Source: Reyranella massiliensis 521 (GTDB lineage: Bacteria > Pseudomonadota > Alphaproteobacteria > Reyranellales > Reyranellaceae). From it: a stretch of 34,951 nucleotides of DNA. Below, in pieces: positions 8,221-16,790 of the stretch. The notes beneath the pieces are model-generated. The model ran no database searches and was not told the origin of the DNA. It saw only the letters and a list, made by a program, of their open reading frames with translations. Each line of letters begins with the position of its first letter. The stretch's first letter is position 1. A program made the position numbers and the translations under genes. Location of the stretch: positions 1-34,951 of the forward strand of contig CAMARK010000050.1 of the NCBI GenBank assembly GCA_945860205.1. The letters run 5' to 3'.

Positions 8221-9251
8221 CGTCGCTCGCCAAAGTTCCCTGCACGATCATCACCGGCTTCCTCGGCGCCGGCAAAACCACGCTGGTCCGGCATGTCCTC
8301 GAGAATGCAGGCGGCCGCCGCCTCGCCGTGATCGTCAATGAATTCGGCGATGTCGGCATCGACGGCGACATCCTGAAGAGTTGCGGCATCGAGAGCTGCA
8401 CCGAGGACAGCATCGTCGAGCTGTCGAATGGTTGCATCTGCTGCACGGTGGCCGACGACTTCGTGCCGGCGCTGAAGAGCCTGCTCGATCGCGCGAATCC
8501 GCCCGAGCACATCGTCATCGAGACCTCGGGCCTCGCTTTGCCCAAGCCGCTGGTCAAGGCCTTCAATTGGCCCGAGATCGCCTCGCGCGTCACCGTCGAT
8601 GGCGTGGTGGCCGTCGTCGACGGCGCTGCGGTGGCCGCGGGCCGCTTCGCCGACGATCCCGAGGCGATCGCACGCCAGCGCGCCGAGGATGATTCGCTCG
8701 ATCACGATAACCCGTTGGAGGAAGTCTACGAAGACCAGCTCCTGTGTGCCGACCTCGTGGTGCTGAACAAGGCCGACCTGATGTCGGCGGCCGAGCTCAC
8801 GTCTGTGACCGGCGAGATCGGCAAGACGCTGTCCAAGGCGGTGAAGGTCGTGCAAGTCCAGAACGGCAAGGTCTCGGTGTCGGTATTGCTCGGATTGGGC
8901 GCTGCCGCCGAAGCCGACCTGGAAAGCCGGCCCTCGCATCACGACCTCGAGGGTGAGCACGACCATGAGGACTTCGATACGTTCGTCGTCGATGTGCCGT
9001 CCTTCGCCTCGCCGCAGGAACTCGTCGACCGCATCGCCAAGGCCACCGGCGAACACGACATCCTGCGCGTCAAAGGCTTCGTCGAGATCGCGGGCAAGCC
9101 GATGCGCCTCCTGGTGCAGGGCGTGGGCGCGCGCATCCAGCATCAGTTCGACCGGGCGTGGCGGTCCGGTGAGCAGCGGCGGGGCCGCCTCGTGGTGATC
9201 GGCGAAAAGGGTTTCGACAGGGAAGCCATCCGCGTCGCCATCGCGGGCTAG
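8217..9251 (+). CDS. cobW: CobW, G3E-family GTPase for cobalamin biosynthesis
   Basis: The 344-residue protein is a COG0523/G3E GTPase. The P-loop GFLGAGKTT is at residues 14-22, the ETSG switch at 102-105, NKAD at 184-187, and the diagnostic metal-binding CICC at 73-76. A charged histidine-rich stretch (HHDLEGEHDHEDF, about 238-250) lies between the GTPase and C-terminal domains and could bind metal. CobW is believed to deliver Co(II) to the CobNST chelatase. The gene is coupled to the DUF1636 gene by ATGA and ends six bases before cobN, which fits that role. Other COG0523 members serve zinc or iron, but the location makes cobalt the best call. Confidence 0.93.
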   Translation: MTSLAKVPCTIITGFLGAGKTTLVRHVLENAGGRRLAVIVNEFGDVGIDGDILKSCGIESCTEDSIVELSNGCICCTVADDFVPALKSLLDRANPPEHIVIETSGLALPKPLVKAFNWPEIASRVTVDGVVAVVDGAAVAAGRFADDPEAIARQRAEDDSLDHDNPLEEVYEDQLLCADLVVLNKADLMSAAELTSVTGEIGKTLSKAVKVVQVQNGKVSVSVLLGLGAAAEADLESRPSHHDLEGEHDHEDFDTFVVDVPSFASPQELVDRIAKATGEHDILRVKGFVEIAGKPMRLLVQGVGARIQHQFDRAWRSGEQRRGRLVVIGEKGFDREAIRVAIAG

Positions 9252-9257
9252 GCTGGC

Positions 9258-12200
9258 ATGCACGTCCTGGCGACACAGCTTGCGACCCTGGACGAGGCCG
9301 ATGCCGCCGTCGACCTCGGTCAGTCGCCGGCCGATGTCGTCGTGCTCTCGTTCTCGGACAGCGATCTCTCGGCTCTTGCCGCCGCCTGGCAGCAGGACGC
9401 CGACAGGTTGCCCACTCTGCGCCTCGCCAGCCTGAAGAAGCTCCGCCATCCGATGTCGGTCGACCTCTATGTCGAGCGCGTCGTGGCCCATGCCCGCGCC
9501 GTCATCGTCCGCGGCTTGGGCGGGCTCGACTATTGGCGTTACGGCTTCGAGCGCATCGGCGACATCGCTCGCGACAACGGCGTGCTGTTCGCCGCCCTGC
9601 CGGGCGACGATCGTGCCGATCCGCGGCTGGTATCCGTCTCGACGCTCCAGGCCGAACCGCTGGCGCGGCTCGAACAGTTCTTCCGCGAAGGCGGCACGGA
9701 AAATCTTCGCCAGGCGCTGCACTATGTCGGGTCGCTGCTCGGACGCGGCAACGCCTGGGCGCCGCCGGCGCCGGTCGGTCCGATCGCGGGATTCACGCGC
9801 GGTCGCCGCACCGTGCCGATCCTGGAGCTTTGCCGGGCGCAGGACTCCAGGCCGTCTGCCCTGGTCGTCTTCTATCGTTCCAACCTGATGGCAGCCGACG
9901 TCGAGCCCATCGCGACACTCCTCGAAGCGCTGGATCGCGAAGGATTGGCGCCGCTCGCTATCGCCGTGAACAGTCTGAAAGATCCCGCCGTTGAGGCCGA
10001 GCTCGGGCGCTTGATCCAGGCGCGCAAGCCGGCCGTCATTCTCAACACGACGGCCTTCTCGGCGCGACGTGAGGACGATTCGACCGTGCTCGATGCCGCC
10101 GACGTGCCGGTACTGCAGGTCGTGCTGTCGGGCAGTACGCGTGAGGGCTGGGCCACGTCGCCGCGCGGCCTGTCGCCGGCCGACCTCGCCATGAACGTGG
10201 TCCTGCCGGAACTCGATGGCCGCCTGCTGACGCGCGCGATCTCGTTCAAGGCCGAGACGCCGCCCGACCCACGCCTCGAGTTCGGCAGCGTCCGACACGC
10301 GCCCGAGCCAGATCGCATCGACTATGTCGCCCGGTTGGCCGCGTCGTGGGCGCGGCTCGCGCGCGCGGCACGGCCGGCGCGTCGCGTGGCGCTGGTCCTG
10401 TCGGACTACCCCGCGCGCGGCGGCCGCACCGGCTATGCCGTCGGGCTCGACACCTCGGCGAGCGCGGCGGAGATCCTGCGTCTGTTGCGCGCTGAAGGCT
10501 ACGACACCGGCGCATCGGAACGGCGCACGGTGGACATCGAGCGGTTCCTGCTCGTTCCGTCGGAGCGCGTCACGATTCCGCTGTCGATCTATCGGACCTG
10601 GCTCGCGGCCCTGCCGGAGAGCCTGCAGCGCGCGATCGACGAGAGCTGGGGCGATGCCGGCAGCGATCCTGCCATTGTGGGCGAGGCGTTCGAGCTGCCT
10701 CTGCTGCGCTGCGGCCATGTGCTGGTCCTGTTGCAGCCCGATCGCGGCCTCGCCCAGGATCGCAAGGCGGGCTACCACGACATGTCCTGCCCGCCACGTC
10801 ACGCCTATGTCGCGATGTATGCGTGGCTGCGCGAGGCGGAGAAGATCGACGCGCTCATCCATCTCGGCACCCACGGCACGCTCGAATGGCTGCCGGGCAA
10901 GGCGCTCGCGCTCTCTGCCGAATGCTGGCCAGAGGCCGTGCTGGGCCCGGTGCCGGTGATCTATCCCTTCATCGTCAACAATCCCGGCGAGGCGGTGCAG
11001 GCCAAGCGTCGCCTGGGCGCCATCACCATCGGCCATCTCACGCCGCCGCTCAGCGTGGCGGGGCTGCACGGCGCGATGGCCGAAATGGAAGGCCTCGTCG
11101 AAGAGTATGCGTCGGCCGACGGGCTCGACCGCCGCCGCCTGCGTTTCCTGGAAGACGAGATCGTCGAACGCGCCTGGAGCAGTGGCTTGGCGGCGGAATG
11201 CGGCCTTGCGCGCGGCGAGCCCAACCAGGCGGCCATCGCCAAGCTCGATGCCCAGCTCTGCGACATCAAGGAACTGAGCATCCGCGATGGCCTGCATGTT
11301 TATGGCCAGACGCCCGATGCCGACGCGCAAGGCGCCCTGGTCGAGGCGATGGTGCAGGCGTCGGGAACCCAGGATTCCGCCGGATTGCGACAGCGAACCG
11401 ACGCCGCTGTTCGCGCCTGTGGTGGCCATGAGCGCGCAGCACTTCTGGCGGCACTCGATGGGCGGCGCGTGGCGCCGGGACCGGCCGGCGCGCCGACTCG
11501 CGGCCGAGCCGACGTTCTGCCGACCGGTCGGAACCTGACATCGATAGATCCGCGCGCCATTCCGACGCGCACCGCCTCCGTCATCGGTGCGCGCGCGGCC
11601 GACGAAGTCGTGCGCCGCTACCTGCAGGATCACGGCGAATATCCGCGCGCGCTGGTGATCGATCTCTGGGCCTCGGCGTCGCTCCGCACTGGCGGCGACG
11701 ATCTTGCCCAGGCTTTGGCCTATCTCGGCGTGCGTCCGACCTGGGACAAGGCGTCGAGCCGCGTCACGGGCATCGAAATCCTGCCGCTGGCCGTGCTCGA
11801 CCGTCCGCGCATCGACGTGACGCTCCGGATCTCGGGCCTGTTCCGCGACATCTTCGAGACCCAGATCGCCCTGTTCGATGTGGCGGTCCGGCGTGTCGCG
11901 GCCCTCGACGAGGAAGCCGGCGACAACCCATTGGCTGAAGCAAGTCGGCGAGGCGCCGATCTCGCGCGCATCTTCGGTGGTGCACCGGGCAGTTACGGCG
12001 CCCGCGCAGCCGACCTCGCGCTCGATGGCGCCTGGACGACGCGCGAGGAACTGGGCGAAGCCTATCTGGCTTCGGCTACGCACGCCTATGGCGGTAAGGA
12101 GCAGGCGCAGGCCGTGGATGGCGGGTTTCGCGACCGCGTGTCGGTGGCGAATGTCCTGGTCCATCCGCAGGACGATCGCGAGCGGGATCTGCTGGACGGC

Positions 12201-12692
12201 GACGGCGTCGCCGATTTTGCCGGAGGCTTTGCCGCGGCGGCAGCGCTCCTCGGCAACGATCCGGAACTCTATCATCTCGACACCAGCCAGCCCGCGGCGC
12301 CGAAGGCGCGCCGCGTTGCCGAGGAAGTTGCGCGTGTCGTGCGGGGCCGGTTGACCAACCCGCGCTGGATTGCCGGTATGCTCGAGCACGGCCAGCGCGG
12401 CGTCGCCGAGATCGCCCAGACCGTCGATGCGCTCTACGCCTTCGCCGCGACCGCCCGGGTCGTGCCCAATCACCTGTTCGAGGCAACGCACGACGCCCTG
12501 ATCGCCGACGGCGCCGTCCTGGCGGCGATGCGCGAGAAGAATCCGGCGGCGGTCCAGGCCATCGCCGAGCGTCTCCGGGACGCCCTGGCCCGCGGCCTCT
12601 GGACGACGCGCCGCAATGCCGTCGACGAGGAATTGGCGCAAGCGATCGGGGCGGCGATCGGGGCTTGCGGAGCTGCCACGGTCGGCCGATGA
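9258..12692 (+). CDS. cobN: Cobaltochelatase large subunit CobN
   Basis: At 1144 residues this is the large subunit of the ATP-dependent cobaltochelatase that inserts Co(II) into hydrogenobyrinic acid a,c-diamide. It is somewhat shorter than the P. denitrificans protein (about 1,275). The BchH/CobN signature HLGTHGTLEWLPGK starts near residue 535. Further family blocks include GYHDMSCPPRHAYVAMYAWL, PFIVNNPGEAVQAKRRLGA and SYGARAADLALDGAWTTREELGEAYLASATHAYG. The start ATG at 9258 follows the cobW stop by six bases. The AAA+ partners CobS and CobT are not in the window. A stop-poor frame on the opposite strand across this gene is a composition artefact. Confidence 0.95.
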   Translation: MHVLATQLATLDEADAAVDLGQSPADVVVLSFSDSDLSALAAAWQQDADRLPTLRLASLKKLRHPMSVDLYVERVVAHARAVIVRGLGGLDYWRYGFERIGDIARDNGVLFAALPGDDRADPRLVSVSTLQAEPLARLEQFFREGGTENLRQALHYVGSLLGRGNAWAPPAPVGPIAGFTRGRRTVPILELCRAQDSRPSALVVFYRSNLMAADVEPIATLLEALDREGLAPLAIAVNSLKDPAVEAELGRLIQARKPAVILNTTAFSARREDDSTVLDAADVPVLQVVLSGSTREGWATSPRGLSPADLAMNVVLPELDGRLLTRAISFKAETPPDPRLEFGSVRHAPEPDRIDYVARLAASWARLARAARPARRVALVLSDYPARGGRTGYAVGLDTSASAAEILRLLRAEGYDTGASERRTVDIERFLLVPSERVTIPLSIYRTWLAALPESLQRAIDESWGDAGSDPAIVGEAFELPLLRCGHVLVLLQPDRGLAQDRKAGYHDMSCPPRHAYVAMYAWLREAEKIDALIHLGTHGTLEWLPGKALALSAECWPEAVLGPVPVIYPFIVNNPGEAVQAKRRLGAITIGHLTPPLSVAGLHGAMAEMEGLVEEYASADGLDRRRLRFLEDEIVERAWSSGLAAECGLARGEPNQAAIAKLDAQLCDIKELSIRDGLHVYGQTPDADAQGALVEAMVQASGTQDSAGLRQRTDAAVRACGGHERAALLAALDGRRVAPGPAGAPTRGRADVLPTGRNLTSIDPRAIPTRTASVIGARAADEVVRRYLQDHGEYPRALVIDLWASASLRTGGDDLAQALAYLGVRPTWDKASSRVTGIEILPLAVLDRPRIDVTLRISGLFRDIFETQIALFDVAVRRVAALDEEAGDNPLAEASRRGADLARIFGGAPGSYGARAADLALDGAWTTREELGEAYLASATHAYGGKEQAQAVDGGFRDRVSVANVLVHPQDDRERDLLDGDGVADFAGGFAAAAALLGNDPELYHLDTSQPAAPKARRVAEEVARVVRGRLTNPRWIAGMLEHGQRGVAEIAQTVDALYAFAATARVVPNHLFEATHDALIADGAVLAAMREKNPAAVQAIAERLRDALARGLWTTRRNAVDEELAQAIGAAIGACGAATVGR

Positions 12693-12702
12693 AAGCCGGA
12701 TC

Positions 12703-13929
12703 ATGAGCTTGGCCGCCGCAATCGACGTGAAGGGCTGGTGCCCCGGCGTTCTGCGACCGATGCAGAGCGGCGACGGGCTGCTCGCCCGCGTGCGGCCGTG
12801 GTGCGGAGCGCTTCGCCTGGACGAGGCGAAAGGGCTGGCCGATGCCTCGGAGCGGTTCGGCAACGGCCATATCGATCTCACGCGCCGCGCCAATCTGCAG
12901 ATCCGCGGCCTCGGCGACGCCAGCGTCCGCGGGCTGCAGGATGCCGTGGCGCGGTTGGGCCTGCTCGATCGCGATGCCGAGGCCGAAGCCGGGCGCAACA
13001 TCATGGTGTCGCCGCTGGTCGGTATCGATCCAGCCGAGGCCGACATCCGTCCCATTGCCCACGCGCTCGCGGACCTGTTGGCACGCGACAGGATGCTGCG
13101 GCGCCTGCCGTCCAAGTTCGGCTTCCTCGTCGATGGCGGCGGCCACGTGTCGATCGCGGGCGAGCGCGCCGACATTTCGCTCAAAGCGCTGGGCCGGACG
13201 ATGGCCGTCGGGCTCGATACGCCCACGGGCGCGGACTGGGTCGGCACAACGTCCGTCGATGAGGCGGCCGAAGTGGCTGCCGCCATCGCAAGGATCTTCA
13301 TCGGTCTTGCCCGGGAGCAGGGCCGCCTGCGCGATCTCGGCGAGGGACCTTTCGGGCGGCTTCGTGCCATCGTGCGCAAGGGGCTGGGTCCCGTCGGCAA
13401 TCTGTCGGTCGAGTCATGGCGGCTGATCGGCGTGAAAGGATTGGCCGTTGGCATCGCCGCACCCTTCGGGCGCCTCGACGCGCATCAGCTTCGCAGCTTG
13501 GCCGGCCTCGCAGGGGAAGCAGGAGCGGTGGACATTCGCCTGTCGCCGTGGCGCGTGCTCTACGTCGGGGCGCGAGACGTCGAAGCCGCGCAAACTTTAA
13601 TGAAGGGCGCCCACGAGATCGGTCTCATCGTCGATGCCAACGATCCGATCCTGCGGATCGACGCCTGTCCGGGGGCGCCGGCCTGCCGGTCGAGCAGCGT
13701 CGACACGCGCCGCACCGCGCGCCGGCTCGCCGCCTCGCCGTTCAAGGGCAGCGTCCACGTCTCGGGATGCGCCAAGGGCTGCGCCCGCTCCGCGCCGGCC
13801 GACCTCGTGCTGGTGGGAATTCAGGGGGGCGAGCAGGGGCGCTACGGCGTGATCCGCAACGGCACCGCGCGCGACCTGCCGCAACGCCTCATCGACGCCA
13901 GCGAGGCGGGAGCCCAGTTCGATGTCTGA
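12703..13929 (+). CDS. cobG: Precorrin-3B synthase CobG (oxygen-dependent)
   Basis: The protein has 408 residues and belongs to the sulfite/nitrite reductase-like family. CobG uses oxygen and a [4Fe-4S] centre to contract precorrin-3A to precorrin-3B, which marks the aerobic pathway. The N terminus KGWCPGVLRPMQSGDGLLAR and the RANLQIRG segment are typical. The cluster cysteines are C322, C328, C356 and C360 (C-x5-C ... C-x3-C). The ATG at 12703, ten bases after cobN, was chosen because conservation begins at once; the frame extends into cobN upstream. It is shorter than the 459-residue P. denitrificans enzyme, but both domains appear present. The end overlaps cobH by eight bases. Confidence 0.92.
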   Translation: MSLAAAIDVKGWCPGVLRPMQSGDGLLARVRPWCGALRLDEAKGLADASERFGNGHIDLTRRANLQIRGLGDASVRGLQDAVARLGLLDRDAEAEAGRNIMVSPLVGIDPAEADIRPIAHALADLLARDRMLRRLPSKFGFLVDGGGHVSIAGERADISLKALGRTMAVGLDTPTGADWVGTTSVDEAAEVAAAIARIFIGLAREQGRLRDLGEGPFGRLRAIVRKGLGPVGNLSVESWRLIGVKGLAVGIAAPFGRLDAHQLRSLAGLAGEAGAVDIRLSPWRVLYVGARDVEAAQTLMKGAHEIGLIVDANDPILRIDACPGAPACRSSSVDTRRTARRLAASPFKGSVHVSGCAKGCARSAPADLVLVGIQGGEQGRYGVIRNGTARDLPQRLIDASEAGAQFDV

Positions 13930-14551
13930 GCGTGCCTATGTTCGCGACGGTGCCGAGATCTATCGCCAGTCGTTCGGCATCATCCGCGCCGAGGCCGACC
14001 TCGGCCGTTTCACGCCGGCCGAGGAGCGTGTGGCGGTGCGGATCATCCACGCCTGCGGCATGGTCGAGATCGCCCGCGACATCGTCATGTCGCCCGGCTT
14101 CGCCGACAATGCGCGCTGGGCGCTGATCGGCGGCGCGCCGATCCTCTGCGATTCCAAGATGGTCGCCAACGGCATCACGCGCGCGCGCCTGCCAGCCGGC
14201 AACGAGATCGTCTGCACGCTCGACGATCCGGCCGCGCCGGCGCTCGCGGCCAAGCTCGGCAACACCAGGAGCGCCGCCGCGATGGAACTGTGGCGCGATC
14301 GGCTGGGCGGGGCGGTCGTGGCCATCGGCAACGCGCCGACGGCGCTGTTCCATCTTCTCGAGATGCTCGACGCGGGAGCACCCCCACCGGCGGCGGTGAT
14401 CGGGTTGCCCGTGGGCTTCGTCGGCGCGCGCGAATCGAAGGACGCGCTGGCCGCCGACGGTCGCGTGCCGTTCCTGATCGTGCGCGGCCGCAAGGGCGGC
14501 AGCGCCATGGCGGTGGCGGCCGTCAACGCGCTGGCGAGCGAGGCGGAATGA
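13922..14551 (+). CDS. cobH: Precorrin-8X methylmutase
   Basis: The 209-residue enzyme moves a methyl group from C-11 to C-12, converting precorrin-8X to hydrogenobyrinic acid. The catalytic histidine lies in RIIHACGM (H43, the same number as in the characterised P. denitrificans enzyme). Other family blocks are IYRQSFGIIRAEADL, PILCDSKMVANGI and IGLPVGFVGARESKDAL near the C terminus. The first eight bases overlap cobG and the last four overlap cobI, so it sits in a tightly coupled run. Length is normal and no oddity is seen. Confidence 0.96.
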   Translation: MSERAYVRDGAEIYRQSFGIIRAEADLGRFTPAEERVAVRIIHACGMVEIARDIVMSPGFADNARWALIGGAPILCDSKMVANGITRARLPAGNEIVCTLDDPAAPALAAKLGNTRSAAAMELWRDRLGGAVVAIGNAPTALFHLLEMLDAGAPPPAAVIGLPVGFVGARESKDALAADGRVPFLIVRGRKGGSAMAVAAVNALASEAE

Positions 14552-15306
14552 TCAGCCTCGACACGCTCGGTGGTTCCGCTCTCGGCGGGACGCTCTACGG
14601 GATTGGCGTCGGCCCGGGCGATGCACGCTATCTCACGCTGCGCGCCGCCGCCCTGGTGAAGGCCGTCGACGTCGTCGCCTACTTCGCCAAACGTGGACAC
14701 CAGGGCAATGCACGCCGGATCGTCGAGGCGCTGATGGCGCCCGGCCGCGCCGAGGTCCGCTTCGAATATCCGCTGACCGACGAGGTGCCGGCCGAGAGTC
14801 CCGAGTATCAGCGCCAGATTGGCGATTTCTACCGGCAGATGGCGGACTCCCTGGCGGCGCTGCTGCGCGAGGGCAAGTCCGTCGGCCTCCTGGCCGAGGG
14901 CGATCCGTTCTTCTACGGCTCCTTCATGCATATGTGGCGCCGCCTCGAAGCGGATTTCCCGATCGAGGTCGTGCCCGGTGTGACCGGCATGTCGGGTTGC
15001 TGGACACGCGCCAACGTGCCGATCACCTGGGGCGACGACACGCTTTCCGTGCTGCCGGGAACGCTCGATGAGCAGCGGCTCGTCGAGCATTTGCGCCAGA
15101 CCGATGCGGCGGTGATCATGAAAGTCGGCCGCAACCTCGGCAAAGTGCGTCGCGCCGTCGAAGCGGCAGGCCTGCTGTCGCGTGCCGTCTATGTCGAACG
15201 CGGCACGATGGCGAACGAGCGCGTCCAGCCGCTCGCCGATTGCCGCGACGCGACCGGCGCCTATTTCGCGATGGTGCTGATCCCGGGCCAGGGGAGGCGG
15301 CTGTGA
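14548..15306 (+). CDS. cobI: Precorrin-2 C20-methyltransferase
   Basis: This 252-residue SAM-dependent tetrapyrrole methylase adds the C-20 methyl group to precorrin-2, committing the intermediate to the corrin branch. The N-terminal GIGVGPGDARYLTLRA is the methylase fingerprint. LLAEGDPFFYGSFMHMWRR and EVVPGVTGMSGCW are the typical second and third motifs and favour CobI over its relatives. The ATG at 14548 overlaps the cobH stop (ATGA). The frame is open further upstream, but that region is cobH read in another frame. The stop overlaps the GTG start of cobJ. Confidence 0.95.
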   Translation: MISLDTLGGSALGGTLYGIGVGPGDARYLTLRAAALVKAVDVVAYFAKRGHQGNARRIVEALMAPGRAEVRFEYPLTDEVPAESPEYQRQIGDFYRQMADSLAALLREGKSVGLLAEGDPFFYGSFMHMWRRLEADFPIEVVPGVTGMSGCWTRANVPITWGDDTLSVLPGTLDEQRLVEHLRQTDAAVIMKVGRNLGKVRRAVEAAGLLSRAVYVERGTMANERVQPLADCRDATGAYFAMVLIPGQGRRL

Positions 15307-16055
15307 CCGGCTCTCTCGTTGTCGTCGGCACGGGCCCCGGCAAGGCCGAGCTCATGACGCCAGCAACGGCCGCGGTGCTCGCGAAGGCCACGGACCTCGT
15401 CGGCTACGGTCCCTATCTCGATCGCGTGCCGGTAACGCGCGCCGATCAATGCCGCCACACCTCCGACAATCGCGTCGAGCTGGACCGTGCCCGGCATGCG
15501 CTGTCGCTGGCGGCATCCGGCCGGCAGGTCGTTGTCGTCTCGGGCGGCGATCCCGGCGTGTTCGCCATGGCCTCGGCCATCTTCGAGGCGGTTGAAACTG
15601 GCGAACCGGCGTGGCGTGCGCTCGACATCCGCGTCGAGCCCGGCGTCACCGCAATGCTCGCCGCAGCGGCCGAAGTTGGTGCGCCGCTCGGCGGCGATTT
15701 CTGCGCGATCTCGTTGTCCGACAATCTGAAGGCCTGGACTACGGTGGAACGGCGGTTGAAGGCGGCAGCCGAGGCCGACTTCGTGATCGCCCTCTACAAT
15801 CCGGCGTCGAAAGCACGGCCGCACCAGCTCGGCCTCGCGTTCGACCTCCTGCGGGCGCTCAAGGCAGCCGAAACGCCTGTTTTGTTCGTGCGCGCGGCTG
15901 GCACGGCGGAGGCGAAAGTCGTGACGACGACGCTGGGTGCCGCCGACGGCGCGCTGGCGGACATGCGCACCCTGGTGATCGTGGGCGCCAGTACCACGCG
16001 GCAGGTCGGCCGCTGGATCTATACGCCACGCCGCGAACCGGGAGCGCAGCCGTGA
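15303..16055 (+). CDS. cobJ: Precorrin-3B C17-methyltransferase
   Basis: The enzyme of 250 residues methylates C-17 and completes ring contraction to precorrin-4. It begins at GTG 15303, which overlaps the cobI stop (GTGA) and places the fingerprint VVVGTGPGKAELMTPA at the N terminus. YGPYLDRVP, VVSGGDPGVFAMASAIFE and EVGAPLGGDFCAISLSD are CobJ-typical, as is FVIALYNPASKARPHQL. The last 37 bases overlap the 3' end of cobK, which is encoded on the other strand. After this gene the rightward operon continues at cobL. Confidence 0.95.
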   Translation: MTGSLVVVGTGPGKAELMTPATAAVLAKATDLVGYGPYLDRVPVTRADQCRHTSDNRVELDRARHALSLAASGRQVVVVSGGDPGVFAMASAIFEAVETGEPAWRALDIRVEPGVTAMLAAAAEVGAPLGGDFCAISLSDNLKAWTTVERRLKAAAEADFVIALYNPASKARPHQLGLAFDLLRALKAAETPVLFVRAAGTAEAKVVTTTLGAADGALADMRTLVIVGASTTRQVGRWIYTPRREPGAQP

Positions 16056-16777
16056 AGCCACGTGATCGCCTCCTCGGGACTGCCGAGAACGTGGCCTACG
16101 GGCTTGTCTGGCCGCGCGATCATGATGACCGGCAGGTCGAGCTCGCGGGCAGCTTCGATCTTGGCGTAGGTCGCGGTGCCGCCGGAGTTCTTGGAGACGA
16201 TGATGTCGATCTCTTCCTTCGCCAGAAGCCTGGCCTCGGAATCGCGATCGAACGGCCCGCGCGCCTGGAGGATTTTGAGGTTGGGCGGCAGGGCCGCCTG
16301 TTCCGGCATCTCGATGGTGCGCGCGACATAGCGATGCTGCGGCGAAGCCGCGAAGGCGTGGAGATCCTGGCGGCCGAGGCTGAGAAAGACGCGGAGCGGC
16401 GTCTTGCCGAGAGCCAACGCCGCCGCCTCGGCGGTCGGCACAACCCGCCAGCTATCGTCTTCCTGGCGATGCCACGCTGGCCGCACGATGGAGCCCAGCG
16501 GCAATCCGGCCTGCGCGCAGGCGGCAACGGCATTGGCCGACATTTGGGCGGCGTAGGGATGCGTGGCGTCGATCACGGCGCCGGCCTTCTCGTCGCGCAG
16601 CCATTGTGCGAGTCCCTCGACGCCGCCGAAGCCGCCGACGCGGGTGGCGAGCGGCTGCGGCCTGGGATTGGACGTCCGGCCGGCCAGCGACAGGGTCGCG
16701 TCGAAGCACGGGTCGCCGGCCAGCAATGTCGCCAGCGCCGAGGCTTCGGTGGTGCCGCCAAGAACGAGGACGCGCAT
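16019..16777 (-). CDS. cobK: Precorrin-6A reductase
   Basis: The 252-residue NADPH-dependent enzyme reduces precorrin-6A to dihydro-precorrin-6. The N terminus MRVLVLGGTTEASALATLLA is the family nucleotide-binding start. GAVIDATHPYAAQMSANA, VFLSLGRQDLHAFA and a late DIIVSKNSGG are characteristic. It is the only reversed gene within the long rightward cob operon: its end overlaps cobJ by 37 bases and its start lies 13 bases from cobL. Its promoter must therefore lie inside cobL or the tiny gap. Read-through from cobJ to cobL would make a complete antisense RNA to this gene. Confidence 0.94.
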   Translation of the reverse strand: MRVLVLGGTTEASALATLLAGDPCFDATLSLAGRTSNPRPQPLATRVGGFGGVEGLAQWLRDEKAGAVIDATHPYAAQMSANAVAACAQAGLPLGSIVRPAWHRQEDDSWRVVPTAEAAALALGKTPLRVFLSLGRQDLHAFAASPQHRYVARTIEMPEQAALPPNLKILQARGPFDRDSEARLLAKEEIDIIVSKNSGGTATYAKIEAARELDLPVIMIARPDKPVGHVLGSPEEAITWLHGCAPGSRRGV

Positions 16778-16790
16778 TGCGGGTCAACCC

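Noticed and set aside
8043..13454. A very long stop-free frame on the minus strand across cobW, cobN and cobG
   Set aside because: The plus-strand genes are unambiguous family members. High GC at third codon positions removes stops from the antisense frame, and its translation is low-complexity R/A/D/H-rich with no recognisable domain.
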